The position numbers and the translations under genes were made by a program. This document shows positions 11,034 to 23,204 of a DNA stretch of 64,000 nt, piece by piece. Source of the DNA: Neodontobutis hainanensis (Eukaryota; Chordata; Actinopteri; Gobiiformes; Odontobutidae). Location of the stretch: the NCBI GenBank assembly GCA_024349245.1, contig JALDNG010000041.1, positions 9,521,001 to 9,585,000 on the forward strand. The letters run 5' to 3'. Under the pieces are notes generated by a model. That model ran no database searches. It saw only the letters and a program-made list of their open reading frames with translations, and was not told where the DNA came from. Each line of letters begins with the position of its first letter. Within the stretch, counting starts at the first letter, position 1.

Positions 11034-11245
11034 GGGCGGCAGTAGCTCAGTGGGTAGAGCTGTCGTCTTTCAACCGGAAGGTAGGCGGTTCGATTCCCAC
11101 TCTGCCCACAGTTCATACTGTCGTTGTGTCCTTGGGCAAGACACTTAACCCACCTTGCCTCCAGTGACTGTAACACTGGTAATTACTGTAGAACAATGTA
11201 AGTCGCTTTGGATAAAGGTGTCAGATAAATGAATAAATGTAAATG
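11034..11245 (+). mobile_element. Near-complete tRNA-derived SINE
   Basis: The head begins gggcggcagtagctcagtgg. A box tagctcagtgg lies at 11,043-11,053 and B box ggttcgattcc at 11,087-11,097, the internal RNA polymerase III promoter. The start gggcgg can pair with ctgccc at the end of the tRNA-like part, and the loop ctttcaa would place ttc at the anticodon, hinting at a tRNA-Glu-type ancestor (tentative). The tail contains gtaagtcgctttggataaag and gataaatgaataaatgtaaatg, resembling the LINE-like tails of fish SINEs. Best-preserved of four copies in the window. Confidence 0.85.
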
Positions 11246-11249
11246 AAAC

Positions 11250-14200
11250 CTGGGCCACTTCAAAACCAAGCTCGAGCACTCACCTGAAGACGTGCAGGTG
11301 AAACAAACTACATAGAAACATGTGGTTCAGGGCTGGTTACATTGTGTGAACGTATTCTTTTCACCTGGTACTATTATACCTGCTCTGTTTTGTCTTTTTG
11401 CAGCATGCACTCTTGTCACATTCAGTGGTAAAGCTGCTAAAAGCCCCTTTGCTAATCTCATAATTCTCACCAACGCCCCAAGTGCATCCTTAAGGCTTAA
11501 GTGACTTAATTGAATAGCACATCAAATATTTACAAGAGCTTTTCCTAAATCTAGCTTTTACCAATCCTCATTGTGTGCAGCCATTTTCAAGTTTATTTAA
11601 TTTAATTTATAACAAAAAACTTTAGGTAATAACAACTCAAGATAGTATGCATTCTCTGGTACTTTGAGACTAATTCAAGAGATAAAGTACAACAAGATCC
11701 TAAGTGGACTTGTGGCTATCCATGCCAGTGGGATACAAGAAGGATACAAGTCTTCTTAATCTGTGGAAACATGTATACTGTATATCTTCCTGTTTACACT
11801 GAGAGCTTATTGTTTCGGTAAACCCTGCATCCTTTTGTGCTTGTGTTGCAAGACTCTAAACAGGAAGAGCGTGGTGGACTAACCTTGAAGCTGTTAATCA
11901 TCTTCCCAGCGATGGATGTTAGTAACCGGGTTCAGTTTTGATCGGAGCCGTAAACCTTAGTGTGGTTTTGACACCGTGAACGACACAAAACCAGCCTTTC
12001 AAACAGAGGCAAGGCAATTCAAAACACAAATATAAATCAATAAAAAATGTTTGACCTTTGCATTCAGAGAGGCACACAGTATATTTGATGTCAGAAGTGC
12101 CTGCCGGCTCTTTGCTGATTTAATTTGGATGTTCCAATTTAAATACAGCCAGGGGTAAACTTATAATGCGCTGCACTCATCCTTAAGTTGTAGTCATCTT
12201 TAAGTTGATGTTGACAAGTGTGCTCCTTGAATTTCTTTTCCCAAGGCATTGATTTTACTCCAACACCACTAGCTTTTTTGTCCTGATGGGTCAGTGGTCT
12301 ATATTCTAACTTCAAAATGGAACTAAACCTGTTCCGGTGTAGGTTAAGGTTCAGCCTAAATTACTGTGGTGAACCAGCATAGTAACCTCCAAATCAGCAA
12401 TCATTCCCGTACTTGAGCCAATCCTACACAAACATTTACGGGTTCAAGCAATCAACATAAAAGGTGGAACTTGTAATGTACTATTTGTGTTACTTTATCA
12501 TAATGACGTGCTGAAGAACACTTGGTAAAAGTCTGATTCAAGAAGGAGAGAGAAAGAGCGTGGTATGCAGAGGATCTCATTTGTGGTTCTCTTTAAAGTA
12601 GCCTATCGGAGAATCTGTTTTGTGCAGCCCTGAAAAGTACCAATCTTCATCCCCATGCACTACTCCTCATCATGTTTATTCTCTAAACTAATTATACAAT
12701 TCAGAAAAAACATTGTTTTTTCAAATCACCCCCACAACAAAATGATGCAAACATTTATATTCAATAACTGTATAATAAATTCTCAGGACTTTTGAAACTT
12801 CCATTTGACCAGAAACATTAATCATTTTAAAAAGGCTGCTGGGTTTTGGAATGCCACCCAAGTGTCCTGTGGACTGTTCTTGGTCCATTGCAGCCCAGGT
12901 TTTAAAACGATTCTGATGAAGTCAATACACTAATGTTGCCCTTGTGAAAATCCCTTAAATCTTTACATTTGCCAAGCTTCCTGATCTTGGTACATCTTTG
13001 ACAGGAACCATGGTGACCACATAATAAATGTTTTCTTAACCTGTCATCGACCTTAATCTTATGGTTGTCAAGTAAGAGTTAGAAGAAGTCATTAGAAACT
13101 TCTTAGTGCATAAAACAAATAAACACTTGGATTTAGGCTACAAGCATATTTTTACTGTGATTTAAGTCCTGCCAGTTTTAAGAGAAAGTCCATGAACTTG
13201 GGCTAAAAGACGTCACAGTGGTCTTCTTCAAGGATAAAATGTGTAGATACATAAGAAAATACATACAAGAATACATGTTATCTCGCTTAAACAACTGATT
13301 TTAGTCACATGATTATTCATTTTTGGATGGTGAATTATTAATGCAGACCGCTGTACAAAATTGTTGTCTTGCTGTTGGCCAATGAAACAGACACAAACTA
13401 TAAAACCTTTTTGTTCATTTTCCATTTCCCCCAGAGTTGTACTGCAGGTCTAACCTTATTATGCAACTTTCTGACAAATTATTCTGTCACATCAAAAAGA
13501 AAAGACTTACTTCAATATTAAAAAATTTCTCTGAATGGACAGAAGGAGCATTCATGCAGTCCTTCGATGGATGTTTATGTTGTTTATGTGCTTTCAAGTC
13601 AGAAAGTTGGAATATAAATGTCATGGATCAAAAACCGACTCCATTATTTGTGAATTTATATATTAGCTATTACAACATGTTGTTAGCATTCTTTAGTTTT
13701 TTACATTTTTGTAATTTGCAAAGCTTTGATGTATTTTTTTGTGACTTTGTTGTAAGACTGAGATCTGTCATCATCACTGTGTGATGATTGAAGTATGATT
13801 TAAAAATCTTGTATTTTTTTATATTTGATATTTATGTAGCAACAATCACAATTCAGAAGGAAAGAAAAAGAAAGAAAGAAGAAAAGAAAGCACCTTGATA
13901 TTTTCACATGACTCATTGTAGCTTTGAAGATATGGGCAAGAGAATGGCTTAACATGTAAACCAGGCATTTGTAAGACTTTTCCATAAATACGCCTCAAAT
14001 ACTAATTGAAGTGCAATAAACCTGAGCAGCATCTTTAAAAAGACTGAAACAAAACACAAACGCTGGTGAACAGATTTCTCTCTATGTCTCTGACTAAAAC
14101 AATCATTCTGTGTGGACCGTTGGATGTGTATACTTTGTGAAAAGCCCGAGATCTAGGTCAATGTCAAACTGTGCTAAACTCAGCAGCCAGACTGCTGGCA

Positions 14201-14390
14201 AAATACTACACAAGTCTTACATCACTGCAGAGATGGCTCTATCAGCGAGCGGTGATTCATGGGGCTCGGCCGCGAGGTGTGCAGACGGAGAACTAATGTC
14301 GAAGGTCAGTGAGGATCTGCTGTCTCGGAATCATTTTAGTTTTTGACATTTTAGGAATTTACTGTCTGCACAAAATCAAATATTGAGATA
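11250..14390. other. Three-kilobase stretch without a gene
   Basis: No splice-supported exon or named repeat found. Frames of up to 115 codons occur (13,437-13,784) but begin with non-ATG codons and are low-complexity or stop-bounded by chance. A purine-rich run of gaaagaaaaagaaagaaag lies near 13,858-13,885. Confidence 0.4.
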
Positions 14391-14398
14391 TATGCACA

Positions 14399-14422
14399 TG
14401 CACACGCGCACACACACACACA
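14399..14422. repeat. Short CA microsatellite
   Basis: An imperfect alternating purine-pyrimidine run, cacacgcgcacacacacacac, within AT-rich sequence. Confidence 0.8.
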
Positions 14423-14599
14423 ATATAATAACATATGCTATAGAGTACATTTACTGTCACAAGCTTCTTGTTATATTTGAGTTGGTATCAATCCAATTTA
14501 TTACATACCACTATATATTATTGTGCGGCTAAAGGATGACATACGCTGACAAACATTTCTGACTATTATCAATATGTTCAATGACAGAAGGTATTGATG

Positions 14600-15360
14600 T
14601 CAGAGGGCATTGTTTATTGGAGCAGCGTTAAAGCATCTAAAGTTTAACTCTATCATAAACACTCTTTCTGCCGGTCACTACGATCTCCTGCTAAGTCCTC
14701 TGACTGTAATTGATGGTTGGACCAGAGGCCAACTGCTAAATTAAGTGCTCCAGGCTGAAACTCTGTTCAACACAACAGTCTCGTGCAGATCTGCATGAGC
14801 GAAGGAGGCACTATGTAATCTTATCCTCACTAGTAATTAAAATCACTGGGCCGACTCTTCTGTACCCAACTGCAGGGCTACACTGCCGCTTGCTCTCTTC
14901 AATCATCATCTGTATAAATTAAAACGTCCCTTTTCCATAACATTGGTGTCTCTGAAGCTGTATCTTCTTGCTTTGTCCAGCTTTTTTCTCCCCTGAAGTG
15001 CCTCAATAATCCATTTAAACGTGGGATTTAATTAAAGCAAAAAGCATAGCAGCCAAAGGTAGGTGTGGAAAATGTGAGTCCTGTTTACCTCTCAGCTATT
15101 TGCTTACCTCCGTTTAGACTTGTACCTTCCATTAATTGGTTCTTGAAGCGCATTAATCCCTGGGAGATAGCGTGCCTGTGTTCAGTGGCAGGGCATTAGA
15201 GCCAGCAGCACCTTGCCTGTTCCTTGGAGACGCACACACAGTGGGTGCTTTCTCCTGGGAACAGACAGCCGTATTCATCAGGATATTCATGTGGTAGCTG
15301 CTCGCTGGCATACAATCTGCACAGAGATGGTTCCTTTTAATGCTACATATGAAAGCACCT
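14600..15360. promoter_or_regulatory. Candidate conserved noncoding block, the longest in the window
   Basis: About 760 bp of repeat-free, balanced-complexity sequence with several homeodomain-type cores: agtaattaaaat near 14,832, tttaattaaa near 15,028 and ccattaattgg near 15,129. No long frame or splice-bounded exon. The texture is like that of conserved enhancers next to developmental genes. This remains an inference without alignment. Confidence 0.3.
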
Positions 15361-15495
15361 GTGAATGTAAATGAGGGACTTTTTACAGAATAAGTTCGAA
15401 GAATGTTTATGTGTCATTCCTTAAAGTTGTCATCAAGGCCACAGTAAACAAGTCATGGTTGACCGGCAATATTCTGTTTACAGTAGTGTTTTAGT

Positions 15496-15665
15496 CTGAA
15501 GGTTCTCAGTCATCCAGGTCAATTTGAAGAAAAGGTTGACTTAATTTTCAAGGTGAAGACCTCTGAGATGAACTGGTAAGAGAGCTGAGCTTTAACTCTA
15601 GAGGGAGGAGTTTGACCTGAAACTAACTCTGATTGGTCTCAGTCGTTTCCATGAAAAGGCAGTGT
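15496..15665. mobile_element. Left-half copy of the inverted-repeat element at 43.5 kb
   Basis: The sequence tgaaggttctcagtcatcca followed by ggtcaatttgaagaaaaggttga matches the left end of the 43,533-43,804 element, and further shared strings follow (ggtgaagac, tgagctttaactct, tttgacctgaaact). The right terminal repeat is absent, so this is a truncated, immobile copy. Confidence 0.7.
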
Positions 15666-15845
15666 CGCTTTAGATGTTGTTGTCCTTGAGTGAAACTGTT
15701 TGAGTAATGACGTGTAGTGCAACCTCGAAGATCTGTCCACCACTGCGCGACATCGCTCTAGCCTGAGAGAGGGGGGTTTAATGTCTAACCGCTGTAGGTG
15801 TAGTCACTGTATTCACTGACGCTGTGTTCAGTGTGAACAATTAAA

Positions 15846-16469
15846 CTTAGGCCCATGGCTACATAGGTATTTTATTTTTTTTAATCAACGCTTACTTTTT
15901 GTCTGTTTATTAAAAAAATAAAACCAGAGCGTTTTGAAAAGTATTGACGTTCACACGGCTCTACTGTAAACGCATAAAACACAGAAGATGACGGTAAACA
16001 CGGCAGAAACCACAGAGTCAGAGCATGCGCAGTGAGTCTGTTTTGTTTTGGCAGTGCTAAACTCTCCTGAAAGTGTCAGCGATGCCAAGTCTGAAGCAAA
16101 AAGTGATTGATTTGTGTCACAAATGTCAAGATGGAAGTGTTAAGGTGTCTTTACAGTAAAAAGAGTGCAGTGAGTTAATGACTGCATCAGACTGAAGTGA
16201 TGTAAAAAGGCTATGTTCACCTCTAATGTGTTCTGCGGTGATATGTTGTTAGTGCCAATAGACCTGGTTTACAGCTGCTGTGGTTGTTTTAGTGTTTACA
16301 CGTGTGCCCAGTACACACATCAACAGCTGTAACCTCAGCGTAGATACTTACAGCTCCGTTTTGTCCGTCTGTTTGCGTTCAGAGTTTTGAAAAGTCTTCA
16401 CTTTGTAAAAACTCACAGCAAAGTATGCATTTATAAAAAATACCTGTGTACGTGTAGCCAGGGCCTTAG
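15846..16469. mobile_element. 624-bp element with long inverted repeats, hAT-like
   Basis: The left end is cttaggcccatggctacat then aggtatttta; the right end on the other strand is ctaaggccctggctacacg then acaggtatttttt. The similarity continues inward for about 100 bases (gcgttttgaaaagtattgac against the reverse complement of the region near 16,385-16,410). The termini resemble the gccctg-ccacac ends of fish hAT elements. No transposase remains and no target duplication is clear. Confidence 0.6.
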
Positions 16470-16474
16470 TGCTT

Positions 16475-17535
16475 TAGCGCTATTAGCATTCATGTAAATT
16501 CATTTACCACTTTTTATTTTATTTTAATCTTTTTGGATCAAAGCCCAAAAGGTGTCCAGCTCAGCTAAAAGTCCGACTGTAGAAACAGTAAAATAAACAG
16601 TGGTCTGTGAAAGGGCATTTCTATTATGCACTCTTCATAGCAACGAAGCTCGGTGCAGCAGGAACACGCCCCAACAATACCCTGTGCACTTTGTGATGAT
16701 AAACTGCACTTGCAACAAGCAATAGAATCTCACATTTCAATAATGGCCTTGTTTGAACTTATTCTATTTCTTCTGTACTGACAAACTTTGGAAATACACT
16801 CCATTATTCCACTTTTGTTCAGTGGGATTTTGGTGGAGGACAGTTTGCTTTATTCTAACTCTTATATTTATACTAACACAAGCATACCAGTTTTAGTATT
16901 TCCTGTCTCAGCCCTCATCTAAACCTGTCTCCTCCATCAGGAAAACACTCACAAATTCCATACAAGTCATGAGTCTTTAGATGTTCTTTCAAATGCAGAT
17001 AATATTTTCCAACCTACAGTTTTATATCATACTGTCCAAACTGGAAAACTGCATATTGGCAAATCCCTGTTTTCTGTGTGTCCCTTTCGCTGCCAAACAG
17101 AAAGTGTGTTTTGTGAGAAGCTTTGGCAGATGCACAGCGGCGGGGCTGAAATCCAGTGAAGCCCAAACAAAGATGCGGTGGCGGCGTGCAGCCTGTCACC
17201 ACTACTGTATATGGATGAGGCCCCCTGGACGGAGCCGGATCTGGAGACATGTCCCCAATCCTGCAGCTACATTAATGCATGTAAGCACACACCCCCGCAC
17301 CGTCAAGCCTCCCATCCCCCTGCAGACAGCACCACTGTAGAAACTGAACCGGGGATTAACTCTTTCAGGCGTGAATTATTGTGACTTCAGCAAAGTGCAT
17401 CTTTTTTTTTTTTCCCTCTTAAGCCGGGAATTTACACAATAGTCTTTTGATACAGGCCTTTTTTTGTATTTCTGTGTTTTTATTTAAAGAACATTATTAT
17501 CTGACATTAATGAAAACATACCGACTGTTGATTGG
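16475..17535. other. Unannotated stretch with a local GC-rich segment
   Basis: Mostly AT-rich. Positions about 17,120-17,350 are notably richer in G+C, with overlapping frames of 68-119 codons on both strands. I see no protein family in any of them and no clear splice pair. A run of T occurs near 17,401-17,413. Confidence 0.4.
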
Positions 17536-17540
17536 GCAAC

Positions 17541-17569
<29 letters not shown>
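17541..17569. repeat. Poly(A) tract of 29 bases
   Basis: An uninterrupted A run. I could not find a retroposon body immediately upstream, so it may be a simple homopolymer rather than a retrotransposed tail. Confidence 0.85.
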
Positions 17570-17571
<2 letters not shown>

Positions 17572-17574
17572 ATC

Positions 17575-18505
17575 TAAAAGGAAAGGCAGCAACACTTTCC
17601 TCAAACAAAGCTTGTCTTGTTCTTGTGCTGAATTTCAGGGAAGGCCTTATTCAACCATATGTCAGCGACTCAGCCTCCATTTAACACTCGTTTTGTGCCT
17701 TATTTCATCATTAACTGCATTTACTTTTCCCCCATTTCTGAATAAATACATCTGACAAGCCCTTGTTTCCTACAGCGTGTTTAAGATTTGTGGATTGTTG
17801 ATTTTTTATGTAAAATATAGTAGAAAAAGAGTAAAAGGATCAGTCATTTTAACTAAGATGGGTTCCATAGACCGAATATGGTCAAGACTCTGTTTTATTT
17901 TACATCAGTTGATAATTGGACGTATTCTTTGGACAGTCTCTTTGGTTATACCATGGATGGACTAATCTTAATTTAATCCTCTTTATCAGAATGACTATTC
18001 TTTATGGTATTCCCTTGGTTTAAATAAATGGTCTGCTTAAGAATAGGATCATGGATGGTTTGCGTTTCTTTTCACAAATCCTTTTTTTCAGTACCGATTT
18101 CCTGGAAACGTGATTTTATGATATTCAGCCTTGGATCTGCCTGTTCCAGAGTTATATTGAGAGCGACAGACTGATCTGTGTCTCATTAGGTGGGATGAGG
18201 GTGACCGTCATAGACATGGCACTGTCAGTCCTGCCTCCATACTTTTCACCAGCTCCGGTGTTCAGGCTATTATTAGACGCCAGATGAAAGGTTGGACACC
18301 GCTGACATATCATTATCACACTCTAATGAGTTGAAACACCTGAACTTATCACAGTGACACGTGTGTTATAATGTGAAATATGTGTTTGACAGTGACTTGA
18401 GTATTTCATTATTCCAACCCTGCATAAAAGGTTACACTCAACATTTACCTGACATTTTGCTGTAGTTCAATGTAAAGAAGTCTGTCCTGTTTTAACCAGA
18501 GATGG
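17575..18505. other. Unannotated stretch
   Basis: No exon or recognised mobile element found. The interval from 18,170 to 18,310 is less AT-biased and repeat-free. Confidence 0.4.
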
Positions 18506-18510
18506 AAAAG

Positions 18511-18511
<1 letters not shown>

Positions 18512-18592
<81 letters not shown>
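18512..18592. repeat. GT microsatellite, about 40 uninterrupted repeats
   Basis: An 81-bp perfect alternating TG run. Such length implies high length polymorphism and Z-DNA potential, both known properties of long GT tracts. Confidence 0.97.
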
Positions 18593-18595
<3 letters not shown>

Positions 18596-18599
18596 GTGA

Positions 18600-20005
18600 A
18601 AATTCAACAGATGTGTGATCTGGCAACATAGCAAAAAAGAGAAGCTTCAGAAACAAGCAGGGCAACACAAGTATCCACTTTAAACCATGTTTTGCAAATC
18701 TTTTACAGACAGTACTGCTAAAGCATATTTCACATGGAATAAGTGCCTTGCATGGTTTAATATATCCTACAGATAATTAATTGGGCTCATGTTGATTAAT
18801 GTTGTAGACACACCATTTGTTAAGAGATGATCAACAAACACTTCTGCCGTGTTTCCCCTGGATAAGCTGGCAATCTTGACAAAACTGCATAAACTACAAC
18901 TGCCTCAAGTGACATCCGATAGTCCCGTATCAGGATTGAGAAGTAACATCAGTCAAACATGGCTGATAAGAAACTAGGAAGAATGAATTAATTTGGGAAA
19001 TAAAAAAGAAACAGTTTGACACAAAGTCCAAATAGATTTTTTTACCTGCTGTCCAATAAACTCGATTGCTTTGACCCAACATTACAACATTTAAGTGTTA
19101 GTGACAAAAGCCATAAAGGCTGAGGTCTTCAGTTATTTAATCTCCACAAAACTCTTTCACTGCATGTCGTAACCAGAACAAAGTCCACCTTTGAGCTGTA
19201 GGCTACTGGCTTGGACATGAACAATAAAATCCAAACTGTCTCTGAGGAGGACAAAGTGAGTATCATTATTTGACGACGCCGGAAGAGCATTGAACAATGA
19301 GCAGAACAAAATGTTCTGATGCGTTAAAAGAATCATTGAGTTTTCCTGATGTGTTTTTTTTGTTTCACCTCGCCGTTACCTTGCCTTTAACACAGTTTCA
19401 ATAGTTAAATTAGATAAGAAATGATAAAACACTGCTACTATCAGTTCCTCTCTACACACAAAACCAAAGCATGTGTAAGATACAATTTTACATTTTGTCC
19501 TCTTCTGGATTGAGCCCATTTTGCATTTTTACAACACACTGTAAAAGGGATCTGTAGAATAGTCACATAATACCAACAGTGGTTTTCCTTTTCACAAATC
19601 ATTTCTGTGATACAGAAAGTTGCGTGTTTTTTTTCCTGATAAAAAGGTTTATATGTTCTTTGGACAATAAATAGAGGAACTAGAGACACACCACATCACT
19701 GTTGTCTCACATTAAGCTCCTTGTATTCCATCCATTTCCATGTCCTCATGCTCCAAGACAATTATTTAGCTGTAATCATGTAAAAATGGAACACTGTGGG
19801 GTCCAAAAAAAAATAAAAAATAAAAAAAAAAACTGCTTTTCAACATGCTGAGTGTGCACTTAACAAATATGGACCACAAAGTTCTTTCCTGGGTAGGGTC
19901 AGAACAGTAGGGAGCCATAACTTAACAGACTATTTTCCCATGGACCATGTAGTATTCCAACAATATTGGTTATTAAACTGATTGAGCTGGTTTCATTTGA
20001 TGTAT
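18600..20005. other. Unannotated stretch
   Basis: No coding exon recognised. A-rich simple sequence lies at about 19,806-19,832. The rest is AT-rich single-copy-like sequence up to the TA that flanks the Tc1 element. Confidence 0.4.
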
Positions 20006-20008
20006 TTA

Positions 20009-20813
20009 CAGTGGGACATAAAAGTATTTAGTCAGGCACCAAATGTGCAGCTTCTCCCCAGGCCTGTAATTACCAGTAAAGGAAAACTTCAACTATAAGA
20101 GACAAAATGAAAAATAAAAAAAAAGATGGTTTAGTGTGTTACTGATGGTAGCCTTTGTTACTTTGGTCACAGCTCTCTGCAGGTCATTCACGAGGCCCCC
20201 GTGTGGTTCTGGGATTTTTGCTCACTGTTCTTGTGATCATTTTGACTCCACGGGGTGAGATCTTGTGTGGAGCCCCAGATTAAGGGAGCTAATCAGTGTC
20301 TTGTATGTCTTCCATTTTCTAATAATTGCTCCCACAGTTGATTTCTTCTCCAAGCTGCTTACCTGTTGCAGAGTCAGTCCTCCCAGCCCAGTGCAGGTCT
20401 ATAGTTTTGTTTCTGGTGTCCTTTGGCAGCTCTTTTTCTCTTTGCTTTAGTGGCGTTTGCCGTCTGAGAGTTTGAGGTTGTGGACAGGTGTCTTTTATAC
20501 TGATAATGAGTTCATTAACAAACAGGTGCCATTAATACAGGTAACGAGTGGAAGACAGAGGAGCCTCTTAAAGAAGAAGTTACTAAAGAAGAAGAAGGTC
20601 TGTGAGAACCTGAGAACCTTTTTTGTAGGTGACCAAATACTTATTTTACCAAGAAATTTACCAATTAATTCTTTAAAAATCCTACAATGTGATTTCCTGG
20701 ATTCTTTCCCTTATTCTGTTGAAGTGTACCTATGATGGAAATTACAGGCCTCTCATCTCAAGTGGGAGAACTTGCACAATTGGTGGCTGACTAAATACTT
20801 TTTTGTCCCACTG
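20009..20813 (-). mobile_element. Internally deleted Tc1-like transposon with both ends
   Basis: The element starts cagtgggacataaaagtatt and ends with the inverse aatacttttttgtcccactg. It is flanked by TA on both sides (20,007-20,008 and 20,814-20,815), the Tc1/mariner target duplication. The terminal repeats extend about 32 bases with few mismatches (left tagtcaggcacc against right ggtggctgacta). At 805 bp it is about half the size of autonomous relatives; the catalytic two-thirds of the transposase is missing. Internal sequence matches, by memory, a common zebrafish and salmonid Tc1-type family. Confidence 0.9.
20130..20445 (-). pseudogene. Tc1-like transposase, N-terminal remnant
   Basis: Read on the minus strand, this part carries the DNA-binding helix-turn-helix region of a Tc1-type transposase (a KDTRNKIVDLH-like start, then a lysine-rich hinge near gttgatttcttctcc). 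The start codon area around 20,445 is altered (tttttctctttgctttag) and the DDE catalytic domain has been deleted. It cannot encode active transposase, though the flanking ends could in principle have been mobilised in trans. Confidence 0.7.
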
Positions 20814-20819
20814 TAGTCA

Positions 20820-22140
20820 CCATGTATCTCAGTTATACATTCAAATACAGTGAACACGCGGTCAGTCTCTTCCATGACCTGTGGGAAACCAGTGGCTGTG
20901 TATAGCTTGGAGTCAGTTGGATGCTGAAACGTCATAAAACAGACCACTCTTTGTCATGATGATGATTTTAGAACCAGTAAAGTCTGCTTTAAGAGGGTCA
21001 AACAGGAACTGATCTGTGGAACGACCCAGATGTAAGGAAATTCATTTTGTACCATCTACCTGCGTATCACGCAGACTACACTACTGAGCGCAGATGCATG
21101 GAGATCCCTCTTTGTGCAACTGCAGCAGTGCCATCTTTATGTACATTTAAGACAACACATTTTGGAAGAAAAAGCATTTTTGGGCTAAAGGTTACACAGG
21201 TTTTTCATTTTTATTCTGGTGGGAAGCATTCTTTTTATTACTTGACTTCTCTTTGACTCTGTGTTTGTGCAAATGGGTCAAAACTTTTTTAAACAAGCTA
21301 AGTTTAGACTTTTGCTGTGGCAATCAGGGTTGACATATCCCTTTGTGGGTGCTAAAAACATTATTAGCATTTTCTCCGCCCTGTATTTTGTGTTTTTTTT
21401 TGCTACAGCTCTCCATATTATATTTTTAGAAACTAAATGTGCACAATCAATAGTACACACAATTCTTCACCCCAAACACAGGCCATCCTTACACTTAGTA
21501 AAGTGGGTTCCATAGTGGGCGGAAGTTTTAGCAGCCACTAACTTTTAGAAAATGGAGGATGTCAGACTTTCTTCTAACCTGAGACTTTACACATGCACCA
21601 ACATTCCGGAGGATTTCGATACTTGGACACTTGGATTGAGGGAGTGTGTATTCAAACATATTGCAACATAACTAAATCGACAAAGACATGCTCAAACTGG
21701 GGTTGCTGTTGAGGATCTCCTGAAATAGTTTGTACATAACCCTCCTCTGGGGTTGCACAAGGTGTCCCGCAGGACATCCTTCATTTGAGGGAACAGAGGG
21801 CTTTGTGTTCAGACGTGCATCCTCTCAAGGTAGGGTCAGGAGAAAGATGCATGAGTGAAAGGGTCTTAAGTTACACGGACTAATAGAGGATTTCAGAATA
21901 TTTAAAAGTAAAAACATGTTAAGAAACATCCAATCCTTTCAGTTACACTGACTTTCCAGACAATTGTTCTGCTCTGAGACAGGCATTCATCTTGAGAGTG
22001 TAAAAGTCAGTATACTTACTCTGCAAAAACATTTATGCTTAGCTTTTGTAAAGGAACTCAATATAAAAGTAATTATCTGTAGAGCCACAACATAGAGTAC
22101 ATTTAAAAGCACATAAATATAAAAAACATAGCCCTTATTT
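20820..22140. other. Unannotated stretch
   Basis: No gene recognised. Several frames of 60-95 codons start at non-ATG codons and lack domains. The sequence ctttattgtcccatagggaa at 22,151 begins a short string seen in several fish repeats. Confidence 0.4.
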
Positions 22141-22639
22141 AAATCAAATATTCTTTATTGTCCCATAGGGAAATTTGTCTTGGGCAAAAGTGCTGAGGAG
22201 CTGCAGAACAAATATTGAAAGTACAAAACAGACAGAACATGCATGAGTACATATATGTACAACTACACACATTCATATAGTAACAATAGTCAAACCAGAC
22301 AACAATATGAAAAACTGGAGAGCAACACTCGCCTGGAATGCAAGCCCTGCAGCGCCACCAGAGGCCTCTGTGCTTTAATAAAGCCAAGCAACATTGATAC
22401 AAGTAGAAATGACCTTGTTCCTGCATTAACTGTAATAAGACGTGCTACCTACTGGTGTGGAAGGAGGATATGAAGGACAATTTACCCTGACAATTATTAG
22501 TTGACAATGTTGAGTGAAAAATCCCATGTACCCAAAGAAATAGTTTGTATTAAAAATATATATTTATTATTTTAAGGAGAAAACTTGTCTAAAAGAGAAT
22601 TGAGCTAAAATAAGAGAAGAAATTGGATAAAAAAATTGT

Positions 22640-23200
22640 CTTATTCTAAGTACAAGACAAGACATTTATTTTTGTATAGCCCAATATCACAACAACAGCC
22701 GCCTCAAAGGGCTTAACAGACTGCACTAGACAACATCCCCTGTCCTTAGACCCTCCATCAGGGGGAGGAAAAACTCAGGTTTGCGTCCACCCTAGGAGGA
22801 GGTAGAAAGGAGAATAAAAGTGCTAAATACTACTGAAAATAGACAGATGTAATAATAATATCAGAGGTTGAGTGTGCACCTACAGCTACAACCAGTGTAA
22901 ACCTAACCCTATGATCAATCAGTCTCCATACGTTTGGTGAAATAAGTATGTTTTGAGTTTGCTTTTGAAAATCTCAACAGAGTCAGATCGCCGCACTTCC
23001 ACCGGGAGCCCATTCCACAAAAATGGGGCTCTATAAGAAAAGGCTCTGTAGCCAGCAGACTTCTTCTTTATTCGAGGAAGTTGAAGGAGGCCAGCGTCCT
23101 GAGAGCAAAGGGTACGAGCTGGAGTATACCAGGTGATAAGGTCAGAAGTACCATTTTGATTTCTTGACTCTGGAAGGCCATCAGTAGATTTGTTTCTTAC
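22640..23200. repeat. Dispersed-repeat-like block, family unassigned
   Basis: The start gacatttatttttgtatagc then ccaatatcacaacaac, with cctcaaagggctt and gggggaggaaaaactc downstream, recalls widely dispersed fish repeats that begin with a tttatatagc string. The later part (cttccaccgggagcccattcc, aaatggggctctataagaaa, gagcaaagggtacgagctgg) also looks repetitive. I could not assign a class or exact ends. Confidence 0.5.
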
Positions 23201-23204
23201 CAGC

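Noticed and set aside
11034..11108. Functional tRNA gene
   Set aside because: The tRNA-like part continues into a SINE body and LINE-like tail, recurs elsewhere, and its anticodon stem pairs poorly.
13437..13784. 115-codon frame as a gene
   Set aside because: AT-rich, Phe/Leu/Cys-rich translation with no domain and a non-ATG start; typical chance frame.
17014..17384. GC-rich overlapping frames as an exon
   Set aside because: Frames are open on both strands in several phases, as expected of GC-rich sequence. No splice pair or domain.
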